The notes: generated by a model not told the origin, from the letters alone. Shown: positions 45,985 to 54,964, counted from the first letter of the stretch. The stretch: DNA of 64,000 bases from Arthrobacter sp. B3I4 (GCF_030816855.1 NZ_JAUSYK010000001.1:2790001-2854000), one strand, 5' to 3'. Made by a program: numbers and translations.

Positions 45985-46130
45985 ACGTGCTTCTCTCATC
46001 CAGACTTTAACTGTCGGTACCGGAGTTCCACCGGTTCAACCGTCCGCCGTCACCTTCACGGGGAAGGAGCCGGCTCGCGGGTCGCGGACTATAACCGCCG
46101 GTTCGGACTTACACCGACCCCGGAGCACGT
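45985..46130 (-). promoter_or_regulatory. FMN riboswitch (RFN element)
   Basis: On the minus strand the closing stem ACGTGC/GCACGT (P1) brackets the conserved RFN segments: CTCCGGGGTCGGTG, AACCGGCGGTTATAGTCCG, then GAACCGGTGGAACTCCGG, TACCGACAGTTAAAGTC and GGATGAGAGAAGCAC. It senses FMN and controls the ribDEBAH operon. About 90 nt of expression platform follow before the small ORF; I see no clear terminator there, so translational control is favoured. Confidence 0.95.
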
Positions 46131-46261
46131 ATGTGTGTAGCTATTCTGACACAACCGACGCCGCTGACCGGCTATTCCCGCTTCCCGGCCGTGCCACTCT
46201 TCGTCATGTTCGGCTTGGCTCCCGCTTAGCGCCGACCGCTTGGCGCCGACTTCGCGCCCGC

Positions 46262-46918
46262 CTAGCGCCGACCGGCGGAGCGCAGCTGCTCGATCGCCTG
46301 AGCCGGGTCGTCGGCGCCGTAAACCGCTGACCCGGCCACGAACACGTCGGCGCCCGCCTCGGCGGCACGCCAGATGGTCTCCTCGGTGATGCCGCCGTCG
46401 ACCTGCAGTTTGACGTCCAGCCCCGACGCGTCGATGGCCGCCCGCGCCCGTCGGATCTTCGGCAGGGTCAGATCGAGAAACTCCTGGCCGCCGAAGCCCG
46501 GCTCCACCGTCATGATGAGGATCATGTCCAGCTCACCCAGCATGTCGAAGAAGGGCTCGACGCCGCTGCCGGGCCGCAGCGCCAGCCCGGCCTTCGCGCC
46601 CCGGGCGCGCAGCTCGCGGGCGAGCTTCACCGGCGCAATCGACGCCTCGGCGTGGAACGTCACCGACGCGACGCCGGCGTCGGCGTACGCGGGAGCCCAG
46701 CGGTCCGCGTGCTCGATCATGAGGTGCGCGTCCAGCGGAATCGGGCTGATTTCCTGCAGCCGCTGAACCACCGGCAGGCCCAGCGAAAGGTTCGGGACGA
46801 AGTGGTTGTCCATCACGTCCACATGCACGGCGTCCGCGGTCTTTATCTTCTGTAGCTCAGTCTGCAGGTTCGCGAAGTCCGCCGAAAGGATGCTGGGGTT
46901 GATGCAGGAGTGGGCCAT
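46262..46918 (-). CDS. rpe: Ribulose-phosphate 3-epimerase
   Basis: 218 residues. It interconverts ribulose 5-phosphate and xylulose 5-phosphate, and so borders the RibB precursor pool. Signatures are [30 protein letters not shown] and [14 protein letters not shown]. It lies 63 bp after rsmB. Confidence 0.96.
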   Translation of the reverse strand: MAHSCINPSILSADFANLQTELQKIKTADAVHVDVMDNHFVPNLSLGLPVVQRLQEISPIPLDAHLMIEHADRWAPAYADAGVASVTFHAEASIAPVKLARELRARGAKAGLALRPGSGVEPFFDMLGELDMILIMTVEPGFGGQEFLDLTLPKIRRARAAIDASGLDVKLQVDGGITEETIWRAAEAGADVFVAGSAVYGADDPAQAIEQLRSAGRR

Positions 46919-46981
46919 GGATGTCCTTCGTCGTCGGGCCGGTCGGAAAGTCGAAGCGCTGGTGCCAGTATGGCCGGAAGC

Positions 46982-48622
46982 TCAGGCCTTTTTGTGGATG
47001 AGGGCCAGGAACATGGCATCGGTCCGGTGCAGGTGCGGCCACAGTTGGGCCGTCAGTTCGTGCCCGGCCTCAAGGTGGCCGGAAAGACTTACCTTGTCCA
47101 GGGCGTCGCCGGCGTCGAGCAGTTCAAGATCATCGCGTTTGCGGAGCGCGTCAGTGACGACGGCGGTGGTCTCGGCCGGGTGCGGTGAGCAGGTCACGTA
47201 GGCGACGACGCCGCCGGGCTTGACCGCGTCCAGGGCCGACTTGAGCAGGTCGCGCTGCAGCGGGCCAAGGTCTGCCAGGTCCTTCGGGGTACGGCGCCAC
47301 CGCGATTCCGGCCGGCGGCGCAGCGCGCCCAGTCCGGTGCACGGCACGTCCACCAGCACCCGGTCAAAGCCTTCGGACATTTCCGTCCCGACCTCCCGGC
47401 CGTCCCCGGTGCGGACGTGCCAGACCTCGTGCGGGACAGCTGCGAGGGCCTGACGGACCAGTTTCGCCCGGTGCGGTGCCGGCTCGTTGGCCAGCAGGGT
47501 GGCGCCGTGCTGCCGGGCCAGGGCGCCGAGCAGCGCGGCCTTTCCGCCGGGACCTGCGCACAGGTCCAGCCAGCGTTCGCCGTCGGCGTCGTGGTCATGG
47601 TCCGCCGCGTTGCCGAGGTCCACGGAGGCCAGGGCCCGTGCCACCAGCTGGGAGCCCACGTCCTGGACCCGGGTGCTGCCGTCCCGGACCGACGCTAGCC
47701 GGCCGAGGTCGCCGCCGCTGGAGAGCGCCGATCCTTCGACGAGCTCGCCCGGGGTGGCGCCGCTTTCGAGTGCCTCGTCAAGGCTGCCGAGGCCGGGAAG
47801 CGCCACGAGGTTCACCACCGGGGCGGCGTTGTCGGCTTCGAGGAGTTCGTTGATCTCAGTGACGGGGCGTCCGTGTGCCACGAGGGACTGGCGGAAGGCC
47901 CGCACAATCCACTCGGGGTGGGCGTGGCGGATCGAGGCCAGCTTGGTCTCGTCCTGTTCGTCGCGAAGCAGCAGTTCGAGCCATTCGTCCAGCGTATGTG
48001 CGGACACCTTTCGCAGCACGGCGTTGATCAGCCCGGACGGCCCGGCACCAATCACTGCGCGGGCCAGTCCCACCGTCTCGTCGAGTGCGGCGTGCGCCGG
48101 AACGCGCATGGCGAGCAGCTGGTGCACGCCGATCCGCAGCGCGTCGAGGATGGCGGGGTCGAGCTGGTCGAGCGGGCGGTCCACGCAACGGGCGAGAATG
48201 GCGTCATACGTGCCCTGGCCGCGGAGGGCGCCGTAGCTAAGTTCGGTGGCGAAACCGGCGTCGCGCTTCTCCAGCCCGTGGTGCCGGATCCGGGCCGGCA
48301 GGACAAGGTTGGCGTAGGCGTCCTCGGCTGCCACTGCGCGCAGCACCTCGAAGGCGACCAACCGGGCCGGGTCGGCGCGCCGGGTCCGCTGCGAGGGGGC
48401 ACTCTCGGTGAAGCCGCGCTGCGGGCCCCGGTTCCGTTCCCGTCCCTGCGCATTCCGCCGCACGCCGGCCCGCGGGCTCTGCCCGCCGCGGCCGCCCTGA
48501 CCGCCCTGACCGCCTTGGCCGCGGGAGCCCTGCTCGCCGCCCTGACCGCCCTGGCCGCCGCCTCCCTGGCCGCGCCCGCCCTGGCCGCCTCGACCGTTGC
48601 GGTTGGATCCGGATTCGCTCAT
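46982..48622 (-). CDS. rsmB: 16S rRNA (cytosine-967-C5) methyltransferase with Gly-rich N-terminal tail
   Basis: 546 residues. Residues about 85-215 form the NusB-like RNA-binding domain. The SAM domain has LDLCAGPGGKAALLGAL, and the two catalytic Cys lie in VDVPCTGLGALRRRPE and VTCSPHPAE. The first ~70 residues are an RGG/GQGG-rich disordered tail absent from the E. coli enzyme. ATGA overlap with fmt. Confidence 0.93.
   Translation of the reverse strand: MSESGSNRNGRGGQGGRGQGGGGQGGQGGEQGSRGQGGQGGQGGRGGQSPRAGVRRNAQGRERNRGPQRGFTESAPSQRTRRADPARLVAFEVLRAVAAEDAYANLVLPARIRHHGLEKRDAGFATELSYGALRGQGTYDAILARCVDRPLDQLDPAILDALRIGVHQLLAMRVPAHAALDETVGLARAVIGAGPSGLINAVLRKVSAHTLDEWLELLLRDEQDETKLASIRHAHPEWIVRAFRQSLVAHGRPVTEINELLEADNAAPVVNLVALPGLGSLDEALESGATPGELVEGSALSSGGDLGRLASVRDGSTRVQDVGSQLVARALASVDLGNAADHDHDADGERWLDLCAGPGGKAALLGALARQHGATLLANEPAPHRAKLVRQALAAVPHEVWHVRTGDGREVGTEMSEGFDRVLVDVPCTGLGALRRRPESRWRRTPKDLADLGPLQRDLLKSALDAVKPGGVVAYVTCSPHPAETTAVVTDALRKRDDLELLDAGDALDKVSLSGHLEAGHELTAQLWPHLHRTDAMFLALIHKKA
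48478..48600 (-). repeat. Gly/Gln-coding low-complexity DNA in rsmB
   Basis: Degenerate repeats of GGCCAGGGCGG-like units (minus strand) encode the RGG/GQGG tail of RsmB. Slippage here would add or remove residues in frame when units are multiples of three. Confidence 0.75.
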
Positions 48623-49539
48623 TCGAAGACCACGCTTTCCAGTGTTGCCTGTCCGCGCGCCCAGTCGGCGGCGGTCATCATCTTTTTGCCCGATGGCTGC
48701 ACCCGGGTCAGTTCGACCGGGTGCGAGCCGGTCCCGACCAGGACGGCCTTGCCGTCGATGGACAGCTGTCCCGGAGGCAAGGCCTCGGCCCCGGGCCGCA
48801 GCAGCACCGGTTCAAGTTTGATGCGCTGCCCGTCGAGCATGGTCCAGGCGCCGGGTTCCGGCGTGACGCCGCGGGACCGGCGCCCGACCGCGAGGGCCGG
48901 CTGCCTCCAGTCCAGGCGGCCGTCCTCGAGGGTCAGTTTAGGCGCGAGGCTGACCTCGCCCTGCTGCGGTACGGCGGTGGCCTTCCCGGCGTCGACGGCG
49001 GAAAGCGTCTGGGTCAGCAACACCGCCCCGCTGTGCGAGAGGCGTTCCAGCAGCTCCCCCGCCGTGTCGGCCGGCCCGACGGCCTCGGTGAGCGTTCCGA
49101 AGACCGGGCCGGTGTCCAGGCCCTCCTCGAGCCGGAAGGTCACGGCGCCGGTAATGTCGTCCCCGGCGATGAGGGCGCGCTGCACCGGCGCGGCGCCGCG
49201 CCAGGCCGGCAGGAGCGAGAAGTGCAGGTTGATCCAGCCGTGCCGCGGAATGCCGAGGGCGGCACGGGGAATGAGCCCGCCATAGGCGACGATCGCGGCA
49301 ACGTCGGGCGCTGCTGCCTCGATCCTGGCGGTCACGGCGGCATCGACTTTGGCTGCATGGATGACCTCGATGCCAAGCTGCGCGGCTCGGGCCGCGACCG
49401 GCGAGGGCGTCAGCACGCGCTTGCGTCCCAGCGGCGCATCCGGCCTGGTCAGCACGGCGACGACGTCGAACCCGGCTGCCACCAGCGCGTCCAGCGACGG
49501 CACTGCGACAGCCGGAGTCCCTGCGAAGAGAACCCTCAC
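48619..49539 (-). CDS. fmt: Methionyl-tRNA formyltransferase
   Basis: 306 residues from a GTG start overlapping the def stop (GTGA). It formylates initiator Met-tRNA. MRVLFAGTPAVAVPSLDALV, the folate-binding/catalytic INLHFSLLPAWRGAAPVQ and ITGAVTFRLEEGLDTGPV are visible; the C-terminal tRNA-binding domain follows. It pairs functionally with def directly upstream. Confidence 0.96.
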   Translation of the reverse strand: MRVLFAGTPAVAVPSLDALVAAGFDVVAVLTRPDAPLGRKRVLTPSPVAARAAQLGIEVIHAAKVDAAVTARIEAAAPDVAAIVAYGGLIPRAALGIPRHGWINLHFSLLPAWRGAAPVQRALIAGDDITGAVTFRLEEGLDTGPVFGTLTEAVGPADTAGELLERLSHSGAVLLTQTLSAVDAGKATAVPQQGEVSLAPKLTLEDGRLDWRQPALAVGRRSRGVTPEPGAWTMLDGQRIKLEPVLLRPGAEALPPGQLSIDGKAVLVGTGSHPVELTRVQPSGKKMMTAADWARGQATLESVVFE

Positions 49540-50111
49540 TGGCCGGTTCCGAAGGATGACCCCGCGCCGAAGCTGGAGCCTACCGTCTTGGCGCGCTTCG
49601 ACGTCGTCTGTTCGGTAATCGAGTCGTAGTTGGCGTTGCGGATGGCGCGCAGCGCGGCTTTGCGGTTGTCGCCCTCCAGCCGGTCGGTGAACAGGATCCC
49701 GTCGAGGTGGTCTGTTTCATGCTGGAAGACGCGGGCCAGCATGCCTTCGCCTTCCAGCACCACCGGGTTGCCGTGCAGGTCGACGCCGGTGACGCGGGTG
49801 CTGCGGCGCCGGCGGACCGGGAAACCGAGGCCGGGGATGGAGAGGCAGCCCTCCACCTCGTCCGGCTGGAAATCGTCGCTGTTTTCCAGCACCGGGTTAA
49901 TGATGTGCCCCTCAACTCCACGGATGCGGTAAGTAAAGACGCGCTGGCTGATGCCGACCTGGGGTGCGGCGAGGCCGGCGCCCTCAACGTCCTCCATGGT
50001 CTCCGTCATGTCAGCGACGAGCTTCTCCAGCTCAGGCCCGAACTCCGTCACGGGATCGGCAACTGTGCGCAGCACAGGGTCCCCGATGATGCGGATATTC
50101 AAGATGGCCAT
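49536..50111 (-). CDS. def: Peptide deformylase
   Basis: 191 residues. It removes the N-formyl group from nascent proteins. The three motifs are GAGLAAPQVG, EGCLSIPG and QHETDHLDGILF, which supply the Cys and two His metal ligands and the catalytic Glu. The last 20 residues are a Ser/Gly/Phe-rich tail (SSFGAGSSFG). First gene of the leftward def-fmt-rsmB-rpe operon. Confidence 0.96.
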   Translation of the reverse strand: MAILNIRIIGDPVLRTVADPVTEFGPELEKLVADMTETMEDVEGAGLAAPQVGISQRVFTYRIRGVEGHIINPVLENSDDFQPDEVEGCLSIPGLGFPVRRRRSTRVTGVDLHGNPVVLEGEGMLARVFQHETDHLDGILFTDRLEGDNRKAALRAIRNANYDSITEQTTSKRAKTVGSSFGAGSSFGTGQ

Positions 50112-50238
50112 GGGTGATGTGTCCTCACAGTGGGCGTACGGGATTCCCGTCCAGTTTAGTGCCAGAACCGGGTTGGTATCTCTGGGGGCGCTTCAGCGGT
50201 GCGGCAAGAATGTCACACCCTGCCGCCAGACTTGTGTC

Positions 50239-51903
50239 ATGGAAGCCGCCGAGGATTTCATCGCTTTGCCGGACACCGGGTTACCAAGCATCCCGGTGCC
50301 CGGCCGGGGCGTGGAAGGGGCGCTCTCCCTGTTGCGGGCGGCAAGTGTGACGGCCATCGGGGACGCAGCGGCCATGGGGTTCCGGGCTGCCGCGGACTTC
50401 GCCGGGGCAGTCGAGGAGCTTTCCCGGCTGACGGACTATTTCCAACTGGTGGCGGCCGCGGCCGTCGACCGGACCCGGGCAGAGGCCACGGCTCGAGCCA
50501 GCAGCGCAACCGCCACCGGCGGCGCGCACTGGACGACGGGCTGGCGGGAGGAGCCGGTGCCGGCTGCGTCAACGTGCGCCGCTCCGGGCGGAGCAGACGA
50601 GGGGATTGGGGGGATTGCCAGCCCCGACGGTCCGCCGATTTGCGCCGACGACGGCTACCGCAACACCACGGAGTTCCTCCGGGCACGCCTGCAGATCAAA
50701 GCAGCCGAAGCCAGGAGCCGGTTGTCCCTGGCCAGCAAACTCCTGCCCCGCTGGGGCCTGGCAGGAGCCGTGGTCCCGCCGGTACGCGAGGAACTTGGCA
50801 CCGCTGTGGCCGCCGGCGAGCTGTCGGCGTCTTCCGCAGGTTTGGCGGTGGCGGCGCTGGACCGGGTGACCCACATCTGCGACGCCGGGACACTGGCCCG
50901 GATGGAGCATGTACTGACGCGCACTGCCGTGGAAAATGACCCGGATTTTCTCGCCCGGGTAGCCCAGGGGTGGGTCGAGGCGCTGAACCAGGAGGGCGCC
51001 GAGCCCTCCGAAGAGCTGCTCCGGCAACTACAGGGCGTTTTTGTCCGCAAGCCACGCCATGGCCTTCAACATGTCGAGCTTTTCGCTACCACCGAGCAGT
51101 TCGAACACTTGTTGACGGTCATGAATGCTGCCAGCAACCCACGCCTCGGCACAGTAGCTGAGTCCGACGGCACCGGCAAAGCTGCATCTGGCGGCACCAG
51201 CAGCGGCAGCGAGGCCGGCAGCGAGAAGCCGGACGCGACGCATTCCTGGGACAAGGAACCGGCTGCTGCTCCACTCGATCTCCGTTCCCGGCCGCAGAAA
51301 CTCCTCGACGGCCTCGTCGGCGCCTGCAAAGTGGCCCTGGCCTCCGGCGGATTGTCCGCCTCGGGAGGACTCCGGCCCCAGGTCATGGTCACCATCGACT
51401 ACCGCGACCTGCTTGAACGCCTTGGCGGTCCGAGTGGCCCCGCCGGGGCCGGAACAATGCTTTTCACCGGTCCGATCAGTGCCGCTACCGTTCGAAAGAT
51501 CGCCTGCGACGCCGACATCATCCCGGTCCTGCTCGGTGGCCAGGGCCAGGTCCTGGATATCGGCCGCACTGCCCGGGTCTTCCCGCCGCATATCCGGAAG
51601 GCACTCATCGCCCGCGACCAAGGCTGCGCCTTTCCCGGATGCACCATTCCGGCATCCTGGTGCGAGGCCCACCACATCGACTACTGGTCCCGCGGCGGGA
51701 GCACCGGAACTGACAACGGGACTCTGTTGTGTTCGCATCACCACCACGTGATCCACAAGGAAATGTGGTCCATCCGGATTCAGGCCGGCATCCCGTGGTT
51801 CATTCCGCCGCCGCACGTCGATCCGCGCCGGCAACCCAGGCGCAACTGCTTCTTCCGCCCCGCCCGCGGCGGGTTCCCTGAACCGGCCCTAGCTTCCCAA
51901 TAA
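50239..51903 (+). CDS. DUF222 / HNH endonuclease domain protein (13E12 repeat family)
   Basis: 554 residues from the ATG at 50239; the frame is open upstream but across the def promoter. Residues 1-400 correspond to DUF222, interrupted by Gly/Ser-rich stretches. The C-terminal HNH motif reads DQGCAFPGCTIPASWCEAHH, then SRGGSTGTDNGTLLCSHHHHVIH, with zinc-binding Cys pairs and the catalytic His. This actinobacterial family occurs in many copies per genome. Nuclease activity is plausible, the biological role unknown. Stand-alone gene. Confidence 0.88.
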   Translation: MEAAEDFIALPDTGLPSIPVPGRGVEGALSLLRAASVTAIGDAAAMGFRAAADFAGAVEELSRLTDYFQLVAAAAVDRTRAEATARASSATATGGAHWTTGWREEPVPAASTCAAPGGADEGIGGIASPDGPPICADDGYRNTTEFLRARLQIKAAEARSRLSLASKLLPRWGLAGAVVPPVREELGTAVAAGELSASSAGLAVAALDRVTHICDAGTLARMEHVLTRTAVENDPDFLARVAQGWVEALNQEGAEPSEELLRQLQGVFVRKPRHGLQHVELFATTEQFEHLLTVMNAASNPRLGTVAESDGTGKAASGGTSSGSEAGSEKPDATHSWDKEPAAAPLDLRSRPQKLLDGLVGACKVALASGGLSASGGLRPQVMVTIDYRDLLERLGGPSGPAGAGTMLFTGPISAATVRKIACDADIIPVLLGGQGQVLDIGRTARVFPPHIRKALIARDQGCAFPGCTIPASWCEAHHIDYWSRGGSTGTDNGTLLCSHHHHVIHKEMWSIRIQAGIPWFIPPPHVDPRRQPRRNCFFRPARGGFPEPALASQ

Positions 51904-51970
51904 GCGGCGGCGAACCCAGCTATTCCCAGTTCGTTGGGCGCTTCGGGGCCGGAGCCGAAGCGCTGTGGCC

Positions 51971-52816
51971 TTAGCGGGCCACCGGCGGCGCGATGGGCAG
52001 CAGTGCGGGGCCGGCGGCGAGCGTGTCCGCGGACATCTCCCAGACGCGGCGCAAGGCGCAGAACTTCCACCAGTGGTGCTTAAGCACCTCCGGGTTGGCC
52101 CGCTGCGGACGGACTTCCGTCTCGCCGATTGCCACGGCGAGGAGAACCGGGGAATCGCCGTGCTGCCAGGCTTCCCACTCCCCTGCCACCGGGTCCAAGA
52201 GGCTTTCCTCGGCCTTCATTCCTGCCACCAGTTGCATGACCACCTTGGCGTCCAGCGGCTTGACCGTTCCGTCCCGCGTCGTGCCCTTGGTCTTGTAATC
52301 GATAAGGCAGGTCCTGCCGTTGATCCGGGCTACCAGGTCCAGGGTGCCCGCGTAACCCACCGTTTTGTTCCAGACGGTGATCTCCGGGGCGATCGGCTCC
52401 ACCTGGAACAGTTCCCACCATTCGTCGAAGCGCGCGGCGAAAGCTTCCTCGCCATTGGCCGCCAAAGCCTCGCGGGTTTCCTTCATCTGGTGCGGGCGGC
52501 CCAGGGCACGCAACGCCACCTGCTCGCAGTAGTTGTGGACGCGGTCGCCGCGCCGGGCAGCGTCGTCGCGATGCATCTCGGCTGCCTTCGCCGCACGGCT
52601 GACGGCCTGCCGCACCTGGGCCGGGCTGCCGAGGATACTCGGAAGCAACGGGTCAGCAGCCAGGCTGTTGGCCCCCATGTAGCCGAACCAGCCGTCCAGC
52701 CCGTGGGGCTGCTGGCCGATCACCGTAGTGATCGAAGGAACGGTGAACGGCTCCGAGGTGGAGCGGGCGTACATCCGGCCGTATTCGGTGGCGTGGGCAA
52801 GAAGCGGGGCGGTCAT
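51971..52816 (-). CDS. PD-(D/E)XK nuclease-like protein (RecB-type domain)
   Basis: 281 residues. The C-terminal half carries the nuclease core: EITVWN, then GYAGTLDLVARINGRTCLIDYKTKG, in which D and DYK match the PD-(D/E)XK motif, followed by a helix with LQ-like residues (KVVMQLVAGM). An upstream R-G-D-R-V-H segment resembles the conserved His motif of RecB-family nucleases. The N-terminal 90 residues are not recognised. No helicase partner is nearby, so the role is open. Confidence 0.72.
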   Translation of the reverse strand: MTAPLLAHATEYGRMYARSTSEPFTVPSITTVIGQQPHGLDGWFGYMGANSLAADPLLPSILGSPAQVRQAVSRAAKAAEMHRDDAARRGDRVHNYCEQVALRALGRPHQMKETREALAANGEEAFAARFDEWWELFQVEPIAPEITVWNKTVGYAGTLDLVARINGRTCLIDYKTKGTTRDGTVKPLDAKVVMQLVAGMKAEESLLDPVAGEWEAWQHGDSPVLLAVAIGETEVRPQRANPEVLKHHWWKFCALRRVWEMSADTLAAGPALLPIAPPVAR

Positions 52817-52856
52817 AGAAAAACTCTTTCACAGGGGTCTGACGCTGGCGGAAAAC

Positions 52857-52895
52857 AAAATGGTCCGCTCCGCTCTGAGAGCGGAACGGACCATC
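52857..52895 (-). terminator. Terminator downstream of tRNA-Val(CAC)
   Basis: Hairpin TGGTCCGxxCCGCT / AGCGGxxCGGACCA followed on the minus strand by TTTTGTTTT. It ends the tRNA transcript eight bases after the gene and protects the nuclease-like gene beyond it. Confidence 0.85.
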
Positions 52896-52902
52896 TTCCG
52901 GG

Positions 52903-52974
52903 TGGGCGATACTGGGTTCGAACCAGTGACCTCTTCGGTGTGAACGAAGCGCGCTACCACTGCGCCAATCGCCC
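52903..52974 (-). tRNA. tRNA-Val (anticodon CAC)
   Basis: Cloverleaf with acceptor GGGCGAT/ATCGCCC, D-arm GGCGCAGTGGTAGCGC, anticodon loop TTCACAC and T-arm CTGGTTCGAACCCAG. Reads GUG. It resembles the two GAC-type tRNA-Val copies 1.2-1.5 kb away outside the anticodon arm. Confidence 0.95.
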
Positions 52975-53106
52975 CGGTGCCCTTGAATGCTAGCCCACCC
53001 CGAGGGAATTTAGAAATCGGCGCATTCGACGGCGGCCGGGCGCCCGGAAGCGGCGCTGAAGAGCAAACTCTTCAGCAGGCCGGAGCCGGCCCACCCCCAG
53101 CCGTTT

Positions 53107-53603
53107 GACGAAGACGGCCGCTTCCGGTGTCACCTTAGCGGCCACTTTCGGCGAACCGGTGGTGGGGGCGCCCGGCACAGGCCCGTGCCGGCCGACGCCA
53201 CACCCAACGGACGAACCCCGCACCCAATGGACGACGACGGCCGCCTCCCGGGTCGGCTTAGCGGCCATTTTCGGCGACCCGGTGTGGCGGGCGGTCGGGA
53301 GCAGGCCCGAGCCGGCTGACGCCGCACCCAATAGACGAACCCCGTACCCAATGGACGAATACGGCCGCTTCTAGGGTCGATTTAGCGGCCATTGTCGTCG
53401 AACCGGTGGTGGCGGGGAGCCCGGTGCAGGCCCGAGCCGGCTGACCCCGCACCCAATAGACGAAGACGGCCGCTTCCGGGGTCGACTTAGCGGCCATTTT
53501 CGGCGAACCGGTGTGGCGGGGAGCCCGGCAGGGCCGAGCCGGCCGACCCGCCCCAACGGACGAAAATGGCCGCTTCTAGGGTCGATTTAGCGGCCCCTTT
53601 CGG
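53107..53603. repeat. Array of five REP-like palindromic repeats
   Basis: Five units of about 45 bp start at 53107, 53230, 53354, 53459 and 53559 (spacing 100-124 bp). The consensus arms are GACGAA.A.GGCCGCT and TAGCGGCCATTTTCG.C, which pair in a ~16-bp stem around a 14-nt loop (often TCTAGGGTCGATTT). Spacers are also related (ACCGGTGTGGCGGG..., CGCACCCAATGGACGA). No Cas genes, and spacers are not unique. The wider gene-free stretch 52980-53908 otherwise holds only the tRNA promoter. Confidence 0.85.
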
Positions 53604-53820
53604 CGAATCGGTGAATCGGCGGCGGCACACCAGCGATTCGCAAACTGAACCCGGTGTAGCCCCGCCTCGCTGGCATGCACCGCCGCCGCTAAGACACCCC
53701 CGCCCTTAAACACCTCGCCCTGGGACCATCTGAAGCGGGGCAAACTACACGACTGTAATTAGCGACATCCCCTAGATTGCAGGCAACGACGGGGGTGCCG
53801 GGACACAGACCTGCTGCCGA

Positions 53821-53850
53821 TTTGTAGATCGCCTGAACCTCCTATAGAGT
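53821..53850 (+). promoter_or_regulatory. Candidate promoter of the tRNA cluster
   Basis: TATAGAGT at 53843-53850 is a good -10, with TTTGTA 16 bp upstream as a weak -35. The first tRNA starts about 60 bp downstream. Confidence 0.45.
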
Positions 53851-53908
53851 TCTTACTCGTTGGAACGCGAGGAAATGCCGATTGGGGCGCCGAATCGCAG
53901 GCAACAAT

Positions 53909-53981
<73 letters not shown>

Positions 53982-54027
53982 CGCAGGACACTGTCACGGC
54001 CACGGTTTTTCGGAATCGTGTCTACAC

Positions 54028-54098
54028 GGTGGGTTGGCCGAGAGGCGAGGCAGCGGCCTGCAAAGCCGTATACACGGGTTCGAATCCCGTACCCACCT
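54028..54098 (+). tRNA. tRNA-Cys (anticodon GCA)
   Basis: Acceptor GGTGGGT/ACCCACC, D-arm GGCCGAGAGGCGAGGC, anticodon loop CTGCAAA, T-arm ACGGGTTCGAATCCCGT. Single copy between Gly and Val. Confidence 0.95.
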
Positions 54099-54139
54099 CG
54101 GTGAAAACCCTGGTTTCCGGTTCCGGCCGGATGCGAAAG

Positions 54140-54211
54140 GGGCGATTGGCGCAGCGGTAGCGCGCTTCCCTGACACGGAAGAGGTCACTGGTTCGATCCC
54201 AGTATCGCCCA
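54140..54211 (+). tRNA. tRNA-Val (anticodon GAC), copy 1
   Basis: Acceptor GGGCGAT/ATCGCCC, D-arm GGCGCAGCGGTAGCGC, anticodon loop CTGACAC, T-arm CTGGTTCGATCCCAG. CCA is encoded right after the discriminator A. Identical to the copy at 54391. Confidence 0.96.
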
Positions 54212-54270
54212 CCAAAGCAAGGCAGCTTGCTTGATCCAGTACCGCCGGCTATGCCGGAACGGACTAAAAT

Positions 54271-54343
<73 letters not shown>

Positions 54344-54390
54344 CTCTGTTCACCGATTCACACAACTCCACACCGGACCCTTCCGGTTGC

Positions 54391-54462
54391 GGGCGATTGG
54401 CGCAGCGGTAGCGCGCTTCCCTGACACGGAAGAGGTCACTGGTTCGATCCCAGTATCGCCCA
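54391..54462 (+). tRNA. tRNA-Val (anticodon GAC), copy 2
   Basis: Same sequence as the copy at 54140-54211, again with an encoded CCA. Last tRNA of the cluster. Confidence 0.96.
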
Positions 54463-54470
54463 CCACGAAC

Positions 54471-54498
54471 GCAGCTCCCCTGGGAGCTGCTTTTTTGT
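54471..54498 (+). terminator. Rho-independent terminator of the tRNA cluster
   Basis: GCAGCTCCC-CT-GGGAGCTGC is followed by TTTTTTG, a textbook terminator nine bases after the last tRNA. Confidence 0.92.
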
Positions 54499-54681
54499 TG
54501 CGCTACCGCTGCTTGGGTTGCCTTCCCCGCCTTGCTTGCCTGCCCGTTCCGGCCCGGGAGTTACAGGCCAGGGGTCAGAGACTTTCTCCTCTGGGCGTAC
54601 ACCCTTGGCACACCCGTGCGGCGGCCGTTAAGATCGAAAGCGCTAGGAGCGATCTGGCTCCGCGACCGAAGGGAGGTGCCC

Positions 54682-54948
54682 GTGGGTTTACTTGACGATC
54701 TAAAGGGCAAGGCTCAGCATCTGATTGGTGGCAACGAACAGGCCATCAAGGACGGGATCGCCAAAGCGGGTGATTTCGTCGATTCGAAGACCGGCGGTAA
54801 GTACGCCGACAGGGTCGACACCGTTCAGCGAGGCGCCTCCGACTACGTCGACAACGCGAATGGGCGGCCGGGAACGGCCCCCGCCGCCGAGCCGCACGTC
54901 GCGGAAGTGCCACCCGTCGCCGGGGAACCCCGGCAGCAGGGCCTCTGA
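54682..54948 (+). CDS. MT0933/Rv0909-like antitoxin family protein
   Basis: 88 residues from the GTG at 54682 with GGGAGG upstream. The N-terminus (GLLDDLKGKAQHLIGGNEQA, then AGDFVDSKTGGKYADRVD) is the family signature, a short helical, charged protein. In M. tuberculosis Rv0909 is paired with the toxin-like Rv0910; no such partner is next to this gene, so antitoxin function is doubtful here and a stress-protein role is possible. The C-terminal 30 residues are Pro/Ala-rich. Confidence 0.82.
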   Translation: MGLLDDLKGKAQHLIGGNEQAIKDGIAKAGDFVDSKTGGKYADRVDTVQRGASDYVDNANGRPGTAPAAEPHVAEVPPVAGEPRQQGL

Positions 54949-54964
54949 CCCAGGTACGTCAGCG

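Noticed and set aside
50112..50238. Upstream extension of the DUF222/HNH gene to 49951
   Set aside because: It would overlap def on the opposite strand by more than 150 bp; the ATG at 50239 begins the family sequence.
53130..53556. Small repeat-peptide genes on the minus strand of the palindrome array (MAAKSTPEAAVF-like)
   Set aside because: The reading frames follow from the DNA palindrome, lengths vary, no ribosome binding sites are seen. Kept as a repeat feature only.
53107..53603. CRISPR array
   Set aside because: Repeats are ~45 bp, imperfect and palindromic, spacers are related to each other, and no cas genes are near.
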